Source: Parvularcula sp038749595 (GTDB lineage: Bacteria; Pseudomonadota; Alphaproteobacteria; Caulobacterales; Parvularculaceae). Taken from it: 64,000 bases of DNA. Below are positions 1 through 8,428 of this stretch, piece by piece. The notes below the pieces were generated by a model. The model saw nothing but the letters and a program-made list of their open reading frames with translations. It searched no databases and had not been told where the DNA came from. Numbering within the stretch: the stretch's first letter is position 1; the number at the start of each line of letters is the position of its first letter. The stretch is taken from the NCBI GenBank assembly GCA_038749595.1, contig JBCDHW010000007.1, positions 115,515-179,514 on the forward strand, written 5' to 3'. The position numbers and the translations under genes are program-made.

Positions 1-624
1 CACATCGCCCAGCCGCCCTGGCACCTTGGCGTCGTAGCCGCCCGTTGAGGTGGCAGCCGCGAGATTGCCGCAACGGTCGAGCGCCACGGCGCCGACGGTG
101 CCATGCTCGTTTTTTTCGCTGCCAGCCCGGACAAACCACCCGTCGGGAGCCTCTTCGGCGCCGAGTTCGCGGACATAAGCTTCGCCGCGATCGCCAACGA
201 CCATCACGTGGCGCGACTTCTCCATCACCAGCCGCGCGGCGTGGACCGGAGACTTGGTATCGACCAGCGAACCGACCGCACCGGCGTTAAGATCAGCACC
301 CGACATAATTGACGCGTCGTTCTCAACGTAACCTTCCTGGTTGGTGATCGACGCCCGGCCCGCGTTGTAGAGCGCCGACGCCTCCATCGCCTGGACGGTC
401 ATTTCCACCGCGTCGACGGCCTCCATCCCATCGGCGAGCCGCTCAGCCGCTTGCGCGGCCAGCTCGCGGATGAAGGTCATCTGCTCATCGGTGATGTTCT
501 CGCCGTTCGTGTACGCACCGCCGTGAAGACCGATGGCGTAGTCGCCGGTGGCCTCACAATGATCCGCGTGCGCAGCGCCGAGAAGAGCGAGAGCTCCTCC
601 AGCTAGAATTTTCAGTGTACTCAT
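1..624 (-). CDS. Isoaspartyl peptidase/L-asparaginase family protein, exported, 3' end cut off
   Basis: This is the N-terminal 208 residues of an Ntn-hydrolase of the plant-type asparaginase family, which splits isoaspartyl dipeptides or L-asparagine after self-cleavage. The reading frame is open to the window edge. It starts with a signal peptide (MSTLKILAGGALALLGAAHA), so the enzyme should act in the periplasm. The family N-terminal LHGGA motif follows. The self-cleavage site is visible as EHGTVGAVALD, with Thr176 as the expected nucleophile, and then the AATSTGG motif that lines the active site. The ATG at 624 follows a GGGAGA ribosome binding site. The C-terminal part of the beta subunit lies outside the window. 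Family assignment is firm; substrate preference cannot be read. Confidence 0.85.
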   Translation of the reverse strand, partial: MSTLKILAGGALALLGAAHADHCEATGDYAIGLHGGAYTNGENITDEQMTFIRELAAQAAERLADGMEAVDAVEMTVQAMEASALYNAGRASITNQEGYVENDASIMSGADLNAGAVGSLVDTKSPVHAARLVMEKSRHVMVVGDRGEAYVRELGAEEAPDGWFVRAGSEKNEHGTVGAVALDRCGNLAAATSTGGYDAKVPGRLGDV

Positions 625-634
625 AACATCTCCC

Positions 635-752
635 GTCATCCCGGCAGCAGCGAAGCGAAGAGCCGGGACCCATGGACCCGAAACTGCCGCCCTCTGCCCA
701 CGGATGGTTGTCCCTGGGTCCCGGATAGGCGCGGTGCGCCTTCCGGGATGAC
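635..752. repeat. Palindromic intergenic repeat, copy 1
   Basis: The element is bounded by GTCATCCCGG (635-644) and its reverse complement CCGGGATGAC (743-752). Inside are further inverted segments (GCCGGGACCCA and TGGGTCCCGG), so the single strand could fold into a long hairpin. It lies between the asparaginase-like gene and the thiolase gene. A second copy with the same ends is at 2344-2449. Confidence 0.7.
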
Positions 753-764
753 GGCCGCTCTCAA

Positions 765-1976
765 CTAGACGCGCTCGATGATCGTCGCGGTGCCCATGCC
801 GCCGCCGATGCACAGCGTGGCGAGGGCCGTGGACTTGTCCGAACGCTCAAGCTCATCAAGGACCGTGCCGAGGATCATCGCGCCTGTGGCGCCAAGGGGG
901 TGGCCCATCGCGATCGCGCCGCCGCAGACATTGATGTCCGAATGGTCGATGTCGAGAGCTTGCATGAAGCGCAACACGACTGAAGCGAACGCTTCGTTGA
1001 GCTCCCAAAGGTCGATGTCGCTGTTGGTCATGCCCGCGCGCTCAAGCACTTTCTTGGCGACAAATTCAGGGCCGGTCAGCATGATCGTCGGCTCCGAGCC
1101 GATCGAAGCCATCGCTTTGATCCGTGCACGGGGTTTCAGGCCAAACTTCTTGCCCATTTCCTCGTTGCCGATCAAGATACCCGCAGCGCCATCGACGATC
1201 CCCGACGAGTTGCCCGCCGTGTGGATGTGCTCGATCTTCTCAAGCTCAGGATACCGTTGCAGCGCGACTTTGTTAAAGCCGGGCATCATCTCGCCCATGC
1301 CGACGAAGGACGGGTTGAGCGCGCCAAGGGTCTGCATATCCGTACCCGGACGGATCGTCTCGTCATGCTTCAGGACTTCGATCCCGATCACGTCTTTCAC
1401 CGGCACAACCGACTTTTCGAAGCGGCCTTCGTCCCAGCTTTGCTTCGCCCGGCGATGGGATTCCACCGCATACGCATCAGCATCGTCGCGGGTGATGCCG
1501 TACTTGGTGGCAATGATATCCGCAGAGATGCCTTGCGGGACGATGTAGTTCTTGAACGTCACCGCAGGGTCAGAGACCATGGCGCCGCCGTCCGAACCCA
1601 TCGGTACCCGGCTCATCGCCTCGACGCCGCCGCCGATGGCCATGTCCGCCTCGCCCGACATCACCTTCGCCGCAGCCATGTTGGTGGCCTCGAGTGCTGA
1701 GGCGCAAAAACGGTTGACCTGCACACCGGCCGTCGTCTGGGCATAGTCCGCCATCAAGACCGAGGTCCGCGCGATGTCTGAGCCCTGCTCACCCACCGGC
1801 GACACACAGCCGAAAACCACGTCGTCGACATAGCGCGTGTCGACAGCGTTGCGGTCGCGCAGCGCCTGCAGCACCTGCGCGCCAAGCTGGACCGGGGTGA
1901 TTTCGTGGAGGGATCCGTCTGGTTTCCCTTTGCCGCGGGGGGTTCGCACCGCGTCGTAGATGAAGGCCTCAGTCAT
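765..1976 (-). CDS. Acetyl-CoA C-acyltransferase (thiolase)
   Basis: A 403-residue thiolase, normal length for the FadA/AtoB group. It catalyses CoA-dependent cleavage of 3-ketoacyl-CoA in fatty-acid beta-oxidation, or the reverse condensation. The acyl-accepting cysteine is in NRFCASALEATN. The C-terminal block has GGAIAMGHPLGATGA with the catalytic His, and CIGGGMG with the second Cys. The start chosen is the ATG at 1976 after GGGAGA. A longer frame runs to 2129, but it would overlap the tRNA gene and begin with low-quality sequence. No beta-oxidation partner (FadB/FadJ) is adjacent, so chain-length preference and pathway direction are open. Confidence 0.9.
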   Translation of the reverse strand: MTEAFIYDAVRTPRGKGKPDGSLHEITPVQLGAQVLQALRDRNAVDTRYVDDVVFGCVSPVGEQGSDIARTSVLMADYAQTTAGVQVNRFCASALEATNMAAAKVMSGEADMAIGGGVEAMSRVPMGSDGGAMVSDPAVTFKNYIVPQGISADIIATKYGITRDDADAYAVESHRRAKQSWDEGRFEKSVVPVKDVIGIEVLKHDETIRPGTDMQTLGALNPSFVGMGEMMPGFNKVALQRYPELEKIEHIHTAGNSSGIVDGAAGILIGNEEMGKKFGLKPRARIKAMASIGSEPTIMLTGPEFVAKKVLERAGMTNSDIDLWELNEAFASVVLRFMQALDIDHSDINVCGGAIAMGHPLGATGAMILGTVLDELERSDKSTALATLCIGGGMGTATIIERV

Positions 1977-2114
1977 GGGGCATCTCCCTGTTTCGTGATT
2001 TTGTCGGTCCGTTACAGGTCTATAACCGCCGTGACCAGCATTGTGCGCTGCAATTGGGTTGAGCCTGCGTAACGGAGTGCTACAGGGGCGCCTCTCGCGC
2101 GCTGCGTGCACGGC

Positions 2115-2191
2115 GGGGGCGTAGCTCAATTGGTTAGAGCAGGCGGCTCATAACCGCTTGGTTGGGGGTTCGAGTCCCTCCGCCCCTACCA
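2115..2191 (+). tRNA. tRNA with CAU anticodon (Ile2 or elongator Met)
   Basis: A complete 77-nt cloverleaf with encoded CCA. The acceptor stem is GGGGGCG/CGCCCCT with a G-U first pair and A73. The D arm is GCTC...GAGC, the anticodon stem GGCGG/CCGCT with loop CTCATAA, and the T arm GGGGG-TTCGAGT-CCCTC. CAU is read by Met tRNAs or, after lysidine modification, by Ile2. The anticodon arm and the TGGTT variable loop resemble bacterial tRNA-Ile2, while the GGGGGCGTAGCTC start also suits elongator Met. It is not the initiator, which has a C1-A72 mismatch. Confidence 0.95.
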
Positions 2192-2343
2192 TTTTTCTGG
2201 AGCTATCGGCCTTCCGGCCTGCTTGAGCGCGGGGTGCGGCGGTTGCCGCACAGTACTTTGCTCAGCGGTGGGGTTTTTTGAAGGCGCGGTATGCGGCCTG
2301 AACGGCCGGGTTTCAGTTACGAAGTTGGGCACGTTGAACCCCC

Positions 2344-2449
2344 GTCATCCCGGGCCCCGAGCCGGGATCCATCGAACAATAAACCGAAGCATACGTCCGG
2401 GTTTCCGCTGCGCTTTGCGCGATGGATCCCGGATCAAGTCCGGGATGAC
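2344..2449. repeat. Palindromic intergenic repeat, copy 2
   Basis: It has the same ends as the copy at 635-752: GTCATCCCGG (2344-2353) and CCGGGATGAC (2440-2449). Internal arms GCCGGGATCCATCG and GATGGATCCCGG also pair. It fills much of the gap between the tRNA and the efflux outer-membrane gene. Such REP-like elements are common between genes in alphaproteobacteria. Confidence 0.7.
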
Positions 2450-2464
2450 GTCCGCGCAGGCTGG

Positions 2465-3928
2465 CTAGTCAGCGAGCACTCTGTGGATGGCCGCGCGGGT
2501 GCGGAGGGCGGCGGCTTGGGCCTGGACGGCGGCGTCCTCGGTCTCCAGAGCGACGCGCTGGGCATCGACCAGAGCGAAGAGACTGTCAGCGCCCTCGCGG
2601 TAGCGCAGCTCCGCCAAGGCGCGCGCGCGGTCCGCGGCGCGTTGCGCATCGGTGAGCAGCGCTGCCTGCGCCACCGCGCCACTGTGCAACGCCAGCGCGC
2701 GGTCGGTTTCCGTCAGCGCGGTGAGAACCGTCTGCTCAAACGCTGCCAGCGCCGCTGATGCCTCCGCCTTGGCCGCCGCGCGCTGCCGCAGAAGGGCCGG
2801 ATAGCTGAGGATCTGCCACGAAATGTTCGGACCAAAGCTATAGCCGAAGGCGTTGTCATCGCTGAGCCCTGCAAAATCGAGGGCGACGAGGCTCGCCGTC
2901 CCGTCCAGGCTCACCTGCGGGAAGAGCCCCGCGGTCTCAACGCCGATATCGTAGATTTCGGCAGCGAGGGTCCGCTCGGCTGCCACCACATCAGGGCGGC
3001 GGCGGAGGACATCCGCCGGTTCGCGCAAAGCGATCACACCAAGTGCTGTCGGCATCGGCGGCGCGACGTTTTCATCAAGCAGATCCGGGAATGTCACCAG
3101 CAGCTCCGGGACGGTCATTCCGAGCAGCAGCGCGAAGGCGGCCGTGCTGTCAGCCGCGGCGGTCTCCACCGCCAAGACCTGGGCGGCGGTGCTTTTCACC
3201 TGGCTCCGCGCGCGCAGCGTATCGATCTCGCCCGCCTCGCCCAGAGCGAAGAGTTGTTCGGTCAGCCGCAGGCTTTCCTCCTGCACCGCGAGGTTCTCGA
3301 TCGCGACCCGCCGGCGGTTCAGCGCCTCGACCAGCAGGATAAAGGTGTCCACCACCTGTCCAGTGATCAGACGTTGGGTATCGGCGAGCAATTGCTCAGC
3401 GGAGTCGGCCCGCGCCGATGCGCCCTGGGCTTGCCGCCTCAGACGCCCAAAGAGATCGATCTCCCAACTTGACTGGGCTGCCGCCTGGTAGAGCGTGAAT
3501 TCTGGGTTTTCGATCGCTGGTGGAGGCGCAGCCGGGTCGCCGCCTCCCGCACCGGCAAACCCAGCGAACGCAGCCTGGGCCTGTTCCTGCCGGGTGATCG
3601 CGAAGCTGGTCCCGCCTTGAGGGAGCAACGAGGCTCGTGCGGCGCCAGCCCTGGCCCGCGCGCCCTCAAGCCGCGCAGCCGCCTGGCGCAGATCAAGGTT
3701 GCGCTCGCGCGCGATCATCACAGCCTTGGCGATCCGCGGGTCAGAATAGGCCTCCCACCAAGCAATCGGCTCGGCTTCGTCGCCGCTCTCGTTCGCCGTA
3801 TAGATCGGCCGATCCGCATAAACGAAGGCCTCCTGGCGCTCCGACGGATCAGGCGCGGCATAGCGCGGACCCACTGCGACACACGCAGCGAGTGACAGAA
3901 AGCTAATCAGATATAGGTATCTAAGCAT
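2465..3928 (-). CDS. RND efflux outer-membrane lipoprotein (NodT/OprM family)
   Basis: A 487-residue outer-membrane factor of the TolC/OprM class. It would form the trimeric exit duct for the membrane-fusion protein and RND pump encoded divergently at 4000-8375. The N-terminus is a lipoprotein signal, MLRYLYLISFLSLAAC, with Cys16 as lipidation site. Two outer-membrane-efflux repeats follow, visible as long Ala/Arg/Glu-rich helices (for example around ARLEGARARAGAARASLLPQ and the mirrored block near RQRAAAKAEASAALAAFEQ). An ATG four codons upstream (3940) is also possible, but its AAAAGGA directly abuts it; the start at 3928 gives a better lipoprotein signal. The 71-bp gap to the fusion-protein gene must hold promoters for both directions. 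Substrate unknown. Confidence 0.88.
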   Translation of the reverse strand: MLRYLYLISFLSLAACVAVGPRYAAPDPSERQEAFVYADRPIYTANESGDEAEPIAWWEAYSDPRIAKAVMIARERNLDLRQAAARLEGARARAGAARASLLPQGGTSFAITRQEQAQAAFAGFAGAGGGDPAAPPPAIENPEFTLYQAAAQSSWEIDLFGRLRRQAQGASARADSAEQLLADTQRLITGQVVDTFILLVEALNRRRVAIENLAVQEESLRLTEQLFALGEAGEIDTLRARSQVKSTAAQVLAVETAAADSTAAFALLLGMTVPELLVTFPDLLDENVAPPMPTALGVIALREPADVLRRRPDVVAAERTLAAEIYDIGVETAGLFPQVSLDGTASLVALDFAGLSDDNAFGYSFGPNISWQILSYPALLRQRAAAKAEASAALAAFEQTVLTALTETDRALALHSGAVAQAALLTDAQRAADRARALAELRYREGADSLFALVDAQRVALETEDAAVQAQAAALRTRAAIHRVLAD

Positions 3929-3999
3929 CGCAACCAGCATTCCTTTTGCGCCGCACTAACATAGTGTTCGTAAGGGTAGCGTGAGCGCCGACGGGGACC

Positions 4000-5205
4000 A
4001 TGGATCAGATGAACGCTGCTGAGAAACAATCCGGTGGATGGCGATGGACCCTTCTCGCCGTGGGTGCCTTTGTCGCTGCGCTGTTGATCTATCAAGGCGC
4101 TGGCTGGATCGCCCAAGCCCGCGACGCTGCCCAGCCGGCGCGCGTGGCCACGATGCCTTTGGTTGAAGTGGTCTCGGTGCGCTCCGTTCCGCAAACCCAT
4201 TCCGTCATCGAAGAAGGGTTCCTTCGCCCTAAAGCTGAGATTGACGTTGTCGCGGAAGTGGCCGGGAAAGTCGTCGACGTCTCCCCCAACCTTGCCCCTG
4301 GCGGACGGTTCGCCGCCGGTGACGTCATGTTCACAATCGATCCGCGCACGTTCGAAGCCGACTTAGCCCGCGCCAAGGCTGATCTCTCTGCCGCGAGAGC
4401 GGAGGTCGCGCGCGCCAAAGCGGAGGATACAAGGCAGGGGCGCCTGCAAGACATTGGCGCTGCGGCAGCGGCCCGGCGCGAACAAGCAGGCACCGAGCTC
4501 GCCGCGGCCCGTGCCCGGCTCGGCCAAGCCGAGGCAGGGCTGATCGTCGCGCAAAAAGCGATGGCCGATACCGCCGTGACCACTCCGTTCGCCGCCTCGG
4601 TGATTTCCGAAAGCCTAGCCCTTGGGCGGTTTGTCCAGCCGGGGCAGGCCGTCGCGACGATCTTCGACACCAGCGCCGGTGAAGTTGTGCTTGGCCTCCT
4701 CCCAGAAGAAGCACGCGAAGTGCGCCGCGCTCTGGAACAAACCGACGGACCGCTGCGCGCCTCCGTGACGCCGACCAAGGCCAGCGCTGGCGACGCCCCG
4801 CTCGAAGGCATCGTTAAAAGCATCGGCCAAGCCGTTGACCAGCGCAGCCGGACTGTTCCCGTGGTTGTCGAAGTGCCCGGCGCTTTCGACGAGACGAACC
4901 AAGGCGCGGTCTTCGCCAACGACTTTGTCCGGGTCGAGCTCCCCGCCTACTCCCCCGAGCCCCTCTACGCGGTGACCAACGATGTCATTCGCGAGGAGCG
5001 CTTCATCTGGACACTGACGGACGACAACCGGCTGCACGCCGTCGCCATCGACCAGGTTCAACGGCGGCCCAGCGAAACGCTGTTCCGGGCGACCGAAGAC
5101 CTGACCGGGCACCGCGTCGTGCTCACCGCCCTCACCGAAGAGGCTGAAGGGATCGAAGTTGCGATCGCCAATCCTAGCGGAGCCCGGGCCGAGACTCTGC
5201 AATGA
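4000..5205 (+). CDS. RND efflux periplasmic adaptor (membrane fusion protein)
   Basis: A 401-residue HlyD/AcrA-type adaptor linking an inner-membrane RND pump to the outer-membrane duct. One N-terminal membrane anchor is visible (about residues 15-38), followed by a split lipoyl/barrel-sandwich domain. The first half is near VVAEVAGKVVDVSPNLAPGG; the second, after the coiled coil, is near TTPFAASVISESLALGRFVQPG. Between them is an Ala/Arg/Glu-rich helical hairpin (about 125-195). Beta-barrel and membrane-proximal domains fill the C-terminus. The stop codon overlaps the pump start by 4 nt (ATGA), so translation is probably coupled. Only the family can be assigned, not the drug or metal exported. 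Confidence 0.9.
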   Translation: MDQMNAAEKQSGGWRWTLLAVGAFVAALLIYQGAGWIAQARDAAQPARVATMPLVEVVSVRSVPQTHSVIEEGFLRPKAEIDVVAEVAGKVVDVSPNLAPGGRFAAGDVMFTIDPRTFEADLARAKADLSAARAEVARAKAEDTRQGRLQDIGAAAAARREQAGTELAAARARLGQAEAGLIVAQKAMADTAVTTPFAASVISESLALGRFVQPGQAVATIFDTSAGEVVLGLLPEEAREVRRALEQTDGPLRASVTPTKASAGDAPLEGIVKSIGQAVDQRSRTVPVVVEVPGAFDETNQGAVFANDFVRVELPAYSPEPLYAVTNDVIREERFIWTLTDDNRLHAVAIDQVQRRPSETLFRATEDLTGHRVVLTALTEEAEGIEVAIANPSGARAETLQ

Positions 5206-8200
5206 AAAAGCTCATTCGTTGGTTTGTCGACAGCCGCGTTGCGGCGAACCTGCTCGCCATTTTCCTCATCGCCGCCGGGCTCGTCTCCGCCCGCGGCCTG
5301 ACGGTCCGGTTGTTCCCGGAAGTTATTCCGTATGCGGTGACAATCACCGTCCCCTACCCCGGCGCCTCTCCCCAGGAAATCGAAGAAGGCATCATCGAGC
5401 CGATTGAGGAGCAAATCCAAGGCCTCGACGGCATCCGCAAAATCGACGCGATCGCAGCCGAGAATATCGGCAACGTCGTCGCGTTCCTCGATTTTGGGTC
5501 AGACACGGACGAACTCGCCAACGACATCCGCAACGCGGTCAATCAGATCACGGTCTTCCCCGCCGACGCCGAAGAGCCCGTCATCGCTGAAATCGAGGAT
5601 GAAGAAGTCGTCGCGCGGGTGATCATCTCAGGCGATCGCGACCCGATCGCCTTGAAGAAATTCGCCGACACGATGCGATCGCGCATCCTCAACAACGACT
5701 CAACGAGCCGGGTCGCGATCGAGGGGGTGGCGGACTACCTCATTGATATCGAAGTGCCCGGGGCGCGGCTCGAGGCTCTCGGTTTGTCGCTCGATCAACT
5801 CGCTGGCCGGATCCAAGCGCGGTCGCTTGAGCTCTCCGGCGGCGAGGTGGAAAATGATCGCCGCCGCCTGCTCATCCGCACCCTCGGCGAGGCGGAAGTC
5901 GGCGAAGACTTCGGCGACCTCGTCATCCTGACGTCTGAGACGGATGCTCCGGTGATCCTGTCCGACGTTGCGTCGATCACGGACGGTCTCTCCGACGAGC
6001 CGGTGTTCGCGCGGTTCGATGGCAAGCCCGCCGTGGCGCTCAACATCTACCGGATCGGCGATGAGCGGATCTTTACGGTCCTTGAGGACCTGCGCGACGT
6101 CTTGGCTGAGAGCGAGACGTTCCTCCCGCCCGGGATCGACGCGAACCTTTTTGTCGACCGCTCGATCGAGCTCACCAACCGGGTCAATCTGCTGACGACG
6201 AACGCCATTATCGGCTTCGTTTTGATCCTCGTTCTGCTGCTCCTTTTCCTTGATGTCCGCGTCGCCTTTTGGGTCGGCGTCGGCGTGGCGCTCAGCTTTG
6301 TCGGCACCTTCATTCCGATGGCCATCGCTGGGGTCGCCATCAACCAGCTGTCGCTGTTCGGTTTCATCCTCGCGATCGGGATCGTCGTTGATGACGCCAT
6401 CGTCGTCGGCGAGAACATCTACGCGACCGTTGAGGATGGCGAGGAAGACACCAAACAAGCCGCCAAACGCGGGACCATCCGCGTCGCAACGCCGGTGTTT
6501 TTCTCCGTCTCCACCACCGTGGCCGCGTTCCTGCCGCTGATGTTTGTGCCCTCAACAGTGGGACAGTTCATTGGCGACATCGCCTTCGTCGTGGTCGCGG
6601 TCCTGATCCTCTCGTTGATCGAGAGCTTCTTCATTTTGCCCCAGCACCTGTCGCATCTCCACGATCGACCACCGGGAAGGTTCAGTATACGGCGCTTTGC
6701 CGATCCCCTGCGCAACAGCGTTGCTCGGCGCCTCGATACGTTCAGTGAAAAGCGGCTTGGCCCAGCGATCGAATTCGCAGCGACGCGCCCCGTCGTAACG
6801 GTGCTCTTTGCGCTCTCGGCGCTGATCGCCACGTTCGCGCTGTTCCCAGCGGGCCTGATCCGCGGCACGTTCTTCCCGGAAATTGAAGGCAACTACGTCA
6901 CCGCACAACTGGAGCTGGCAGAGGCGGCATCGGAAGCGCAAACCGTCGCTGCGGTCGAACGGATCATTCAGGGGGCTGAGGATGCCGCCGAGACTATCGG
7001 CGCGGATGTCGGCACCGAGCCTGACGTTGTCATCGAGAACATTCTCTGGAGCCTCGGTCGCTCGATCGCCGGGCCCGAGGTCGGCGCCTTTGGCTCAAGC
7101 GGCGGCGCTGCGCCCAATGTCGCTGTGGTCGAGGTGAAAATCCGCGACGCCGCCGAACGCAAGTTCAAAGCGAGCAGGTTCGAGGAAGAGTGGCGGGACG
7201 CGACTGGTCCCGTCCCCGGCGCGCAAAAGCTCAACTTTAGCTTCAACCTCGTCGGCACCAGCCTCCCCGTCCAATTCGAGGTGGCGAGCACCGACGAAGC
7301 CATGGCCCGCGAAGCGACGGGTCGTCTGCGTACAGAGCTTGAGGCGATCCCCGGCGTCTTCGATATCTCCGACGATCGCTTCCGCACCACGCCTGAGGTC
7401 CAAATTCGCCTTCGTCCCGAAGCGGCATCCTACGGCGTTGACCTTAGCACGGTGGCACGCGCCGTCCGCGCCAGCTACTTCGGCGCCGAAGCCGTCCGTA
7501 TTCAGAGGGACCGCGAAGAGATCGAAGTCCGCGTCCGCCTGCCCGAGGACGAACGCCTCTCGATTGAAGACGTGAAACGGCAGAAAATCATCCTCGGCGA
7601 TGTCGCGATCCCGATCGCCCAGCTCGCCGATATCTCTGTCGGTCAGGCCCCGGCCAGCATCAACCGCATCGACCGAGAACGGGTCTTCCGCCTGCAGAGC
7701 GATGTCGATTTCGGACGCACCACCGGCGGCGAAGTCACCCAGACAATCCTCGCCGACATCTGGCCCGCGATCGCGTCGGAGTTCCCTGGCGTCAGCGTCT
7801 CCCCTGGCGGCGACCAAGAAGAACAGGCCCGCTCGACGCCGGTGCTCGTGCGCAACTTCATCCTCGCGTTGTTTTGCATCTACGCCCTGTTGGCGATGGC
7901 GTTCAGCAGTTACACCCAGCCATTAATCGTGCTGTCGATCATCCCCTTCGGCCTCATCGGCGCGCTATGGGGCCACGCTATGCTGGGCTTGGAACTCAGT
8001 CTCCTGTCGATCTTTGGGATCATCGGCCTGTCGGGCGTGATCATCAACGACGCCCTCCTGATGGTCGATTACATGAACGAGAACATCGCCAAGGGCATGG
8101 CGCGGGTGGAAGGGATTGTCGACGCGGCGGTCAAGCGTTTCCGCCCGATCATCCTCACCTCGCTGACGACATTCTTCGGTGTGACGCCGATCGTGCTCGA

Positions 8201-8375
8201 GACATCGGTTCAGTCGGCATTCCTCAAGCCAACGGCGGTGTCGCTCGGCTTTGGGATCTTATTCGGCACCGTCGTTTTGATGGTCGTCGTGCCGGCCATG
8301 GCTGTTCTCCACCACCGCTGCCGCATGGGTGTGGAGAAGTTTTTCAGAGTTCCGGTGCGCGCGCCAACAGGCTAG
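5202..8375 (+). CDS. RND efflux pump, inner-membrane permease
   Basis: A 1057-residue AcrB-family proton-driven exporter. The family layout is complete: TM1 near the N-terminus, a large periplasmic loop, a first bundle of six TM helices (about 330-500), a second periplasmic loop and a second bundle (about 870-1040). The proton-relay pair is Asp397-Asp398 in GIVVDDAIVVGENI of TM4. The second half has the matching GVIINDALLMVDYMN motif. With the adaptor upstream and the NodT-type lipoprotein divergently encoded, all three parts of a tripartite pump are together. The pump is diverged from AcrB; metal-pump Met triads were not obvious. A regulator gene is not adjacent. Confidence 0.92.
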   Translation: MKKLIRWFVDSRVAANLLAIFLIAAGLVSARGLTVRLFPEVIPYAVTITVPYPGASPQEIEEGIIEPIEEQIQGLDGIRKIDAIAAENIGNVVAFLDFGSDTDELANDIRNAVNQITVFPADAEEPVIAEIEDEEVVARVIISGDRDPIALKKFADTMRSRILNNDSTSRVAIEGVADYLIDIEVPGARLEALGLSLDQLAGRIQARSLELSGGEVENDRRRLLIRTLGEAEVGEDFGDLVILTSETDAPVILSDVASITDGLSDEPVFARFDGKPAVALNIYRIGDERIFTVLEDLRDVLAESETFLPPGIDANLFVDRSIELTNRVNLLTTNAIIGFVLILVLLLLFLDVRVAFWVGVGVALSFVGTFIPMAIAGVAINQLSLFGFILAIGIVVDDAIVVGENIYATVEDGEEDTKQAAKRGTIRVATPVFFSVSTTVAAFLPLMFVPSTVGQFIGDIAFVVVAVLILSLIESFFILPQHLSHLHDRPPGRFSIRRFADPLRNSVARRLDTFSEKRLGPAIEFAATRPVVTVLFALSALIATFALFPAGLIRGTFFPEIEGNYVTAQLELAEAASEAQTVAAVERIIQGAEDAAETIGADVGTEPDVVIENILWSLGRSIAGPEVGAFGSSGGAAPNVAVVEVKIRDAAERKFKASRFEEEWRDATGPVPGAQKLNFSFNLVGTSLPVQFEVASTDEAMAREATGRLRTELEAIPGVFDISDDRFRTTPEVQIRLRPEAASYGVDLSTVARAVRASYFGAEAVRIQRDREEIEVRVRLPEDERLSIEDVKRQKIILGDVAIPIAQLADISVGQAPASINRIDRERVFRLQSDVDFGRTTGGEVTQTILADIWPAIASEFPGVSVSPGGDQEEQARSTPVLVRNFILALFCIYALLAMAFSSYTQPLIVLSIIPFGLIGALWGHAMLGLELSLLSIFGIIGLSGVIINDALLMVDYMNENIAKGMARVEGIVDAAVKRFRPIILTSLTTFFGVTPIVLETSVQSAFLKPTAVSLGFGILFGTVVLMVVVPAMAVLHHRCRMGVEKFFRVPVRAPTG

Positions 8376-8428
8376 AGCCGCCGCGCCGCATTCGCTAAAG
8401 ACCCGACTCCCGCGAAAGGAAGGGAGTG

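Noticed and set aside
1977..2129. N-terminal extension of the thiolase reading frame
   Set aside because: It would overlap the tRNA gene and lacks family similarity; the ATG at 1976 has a good ribosome binding site.
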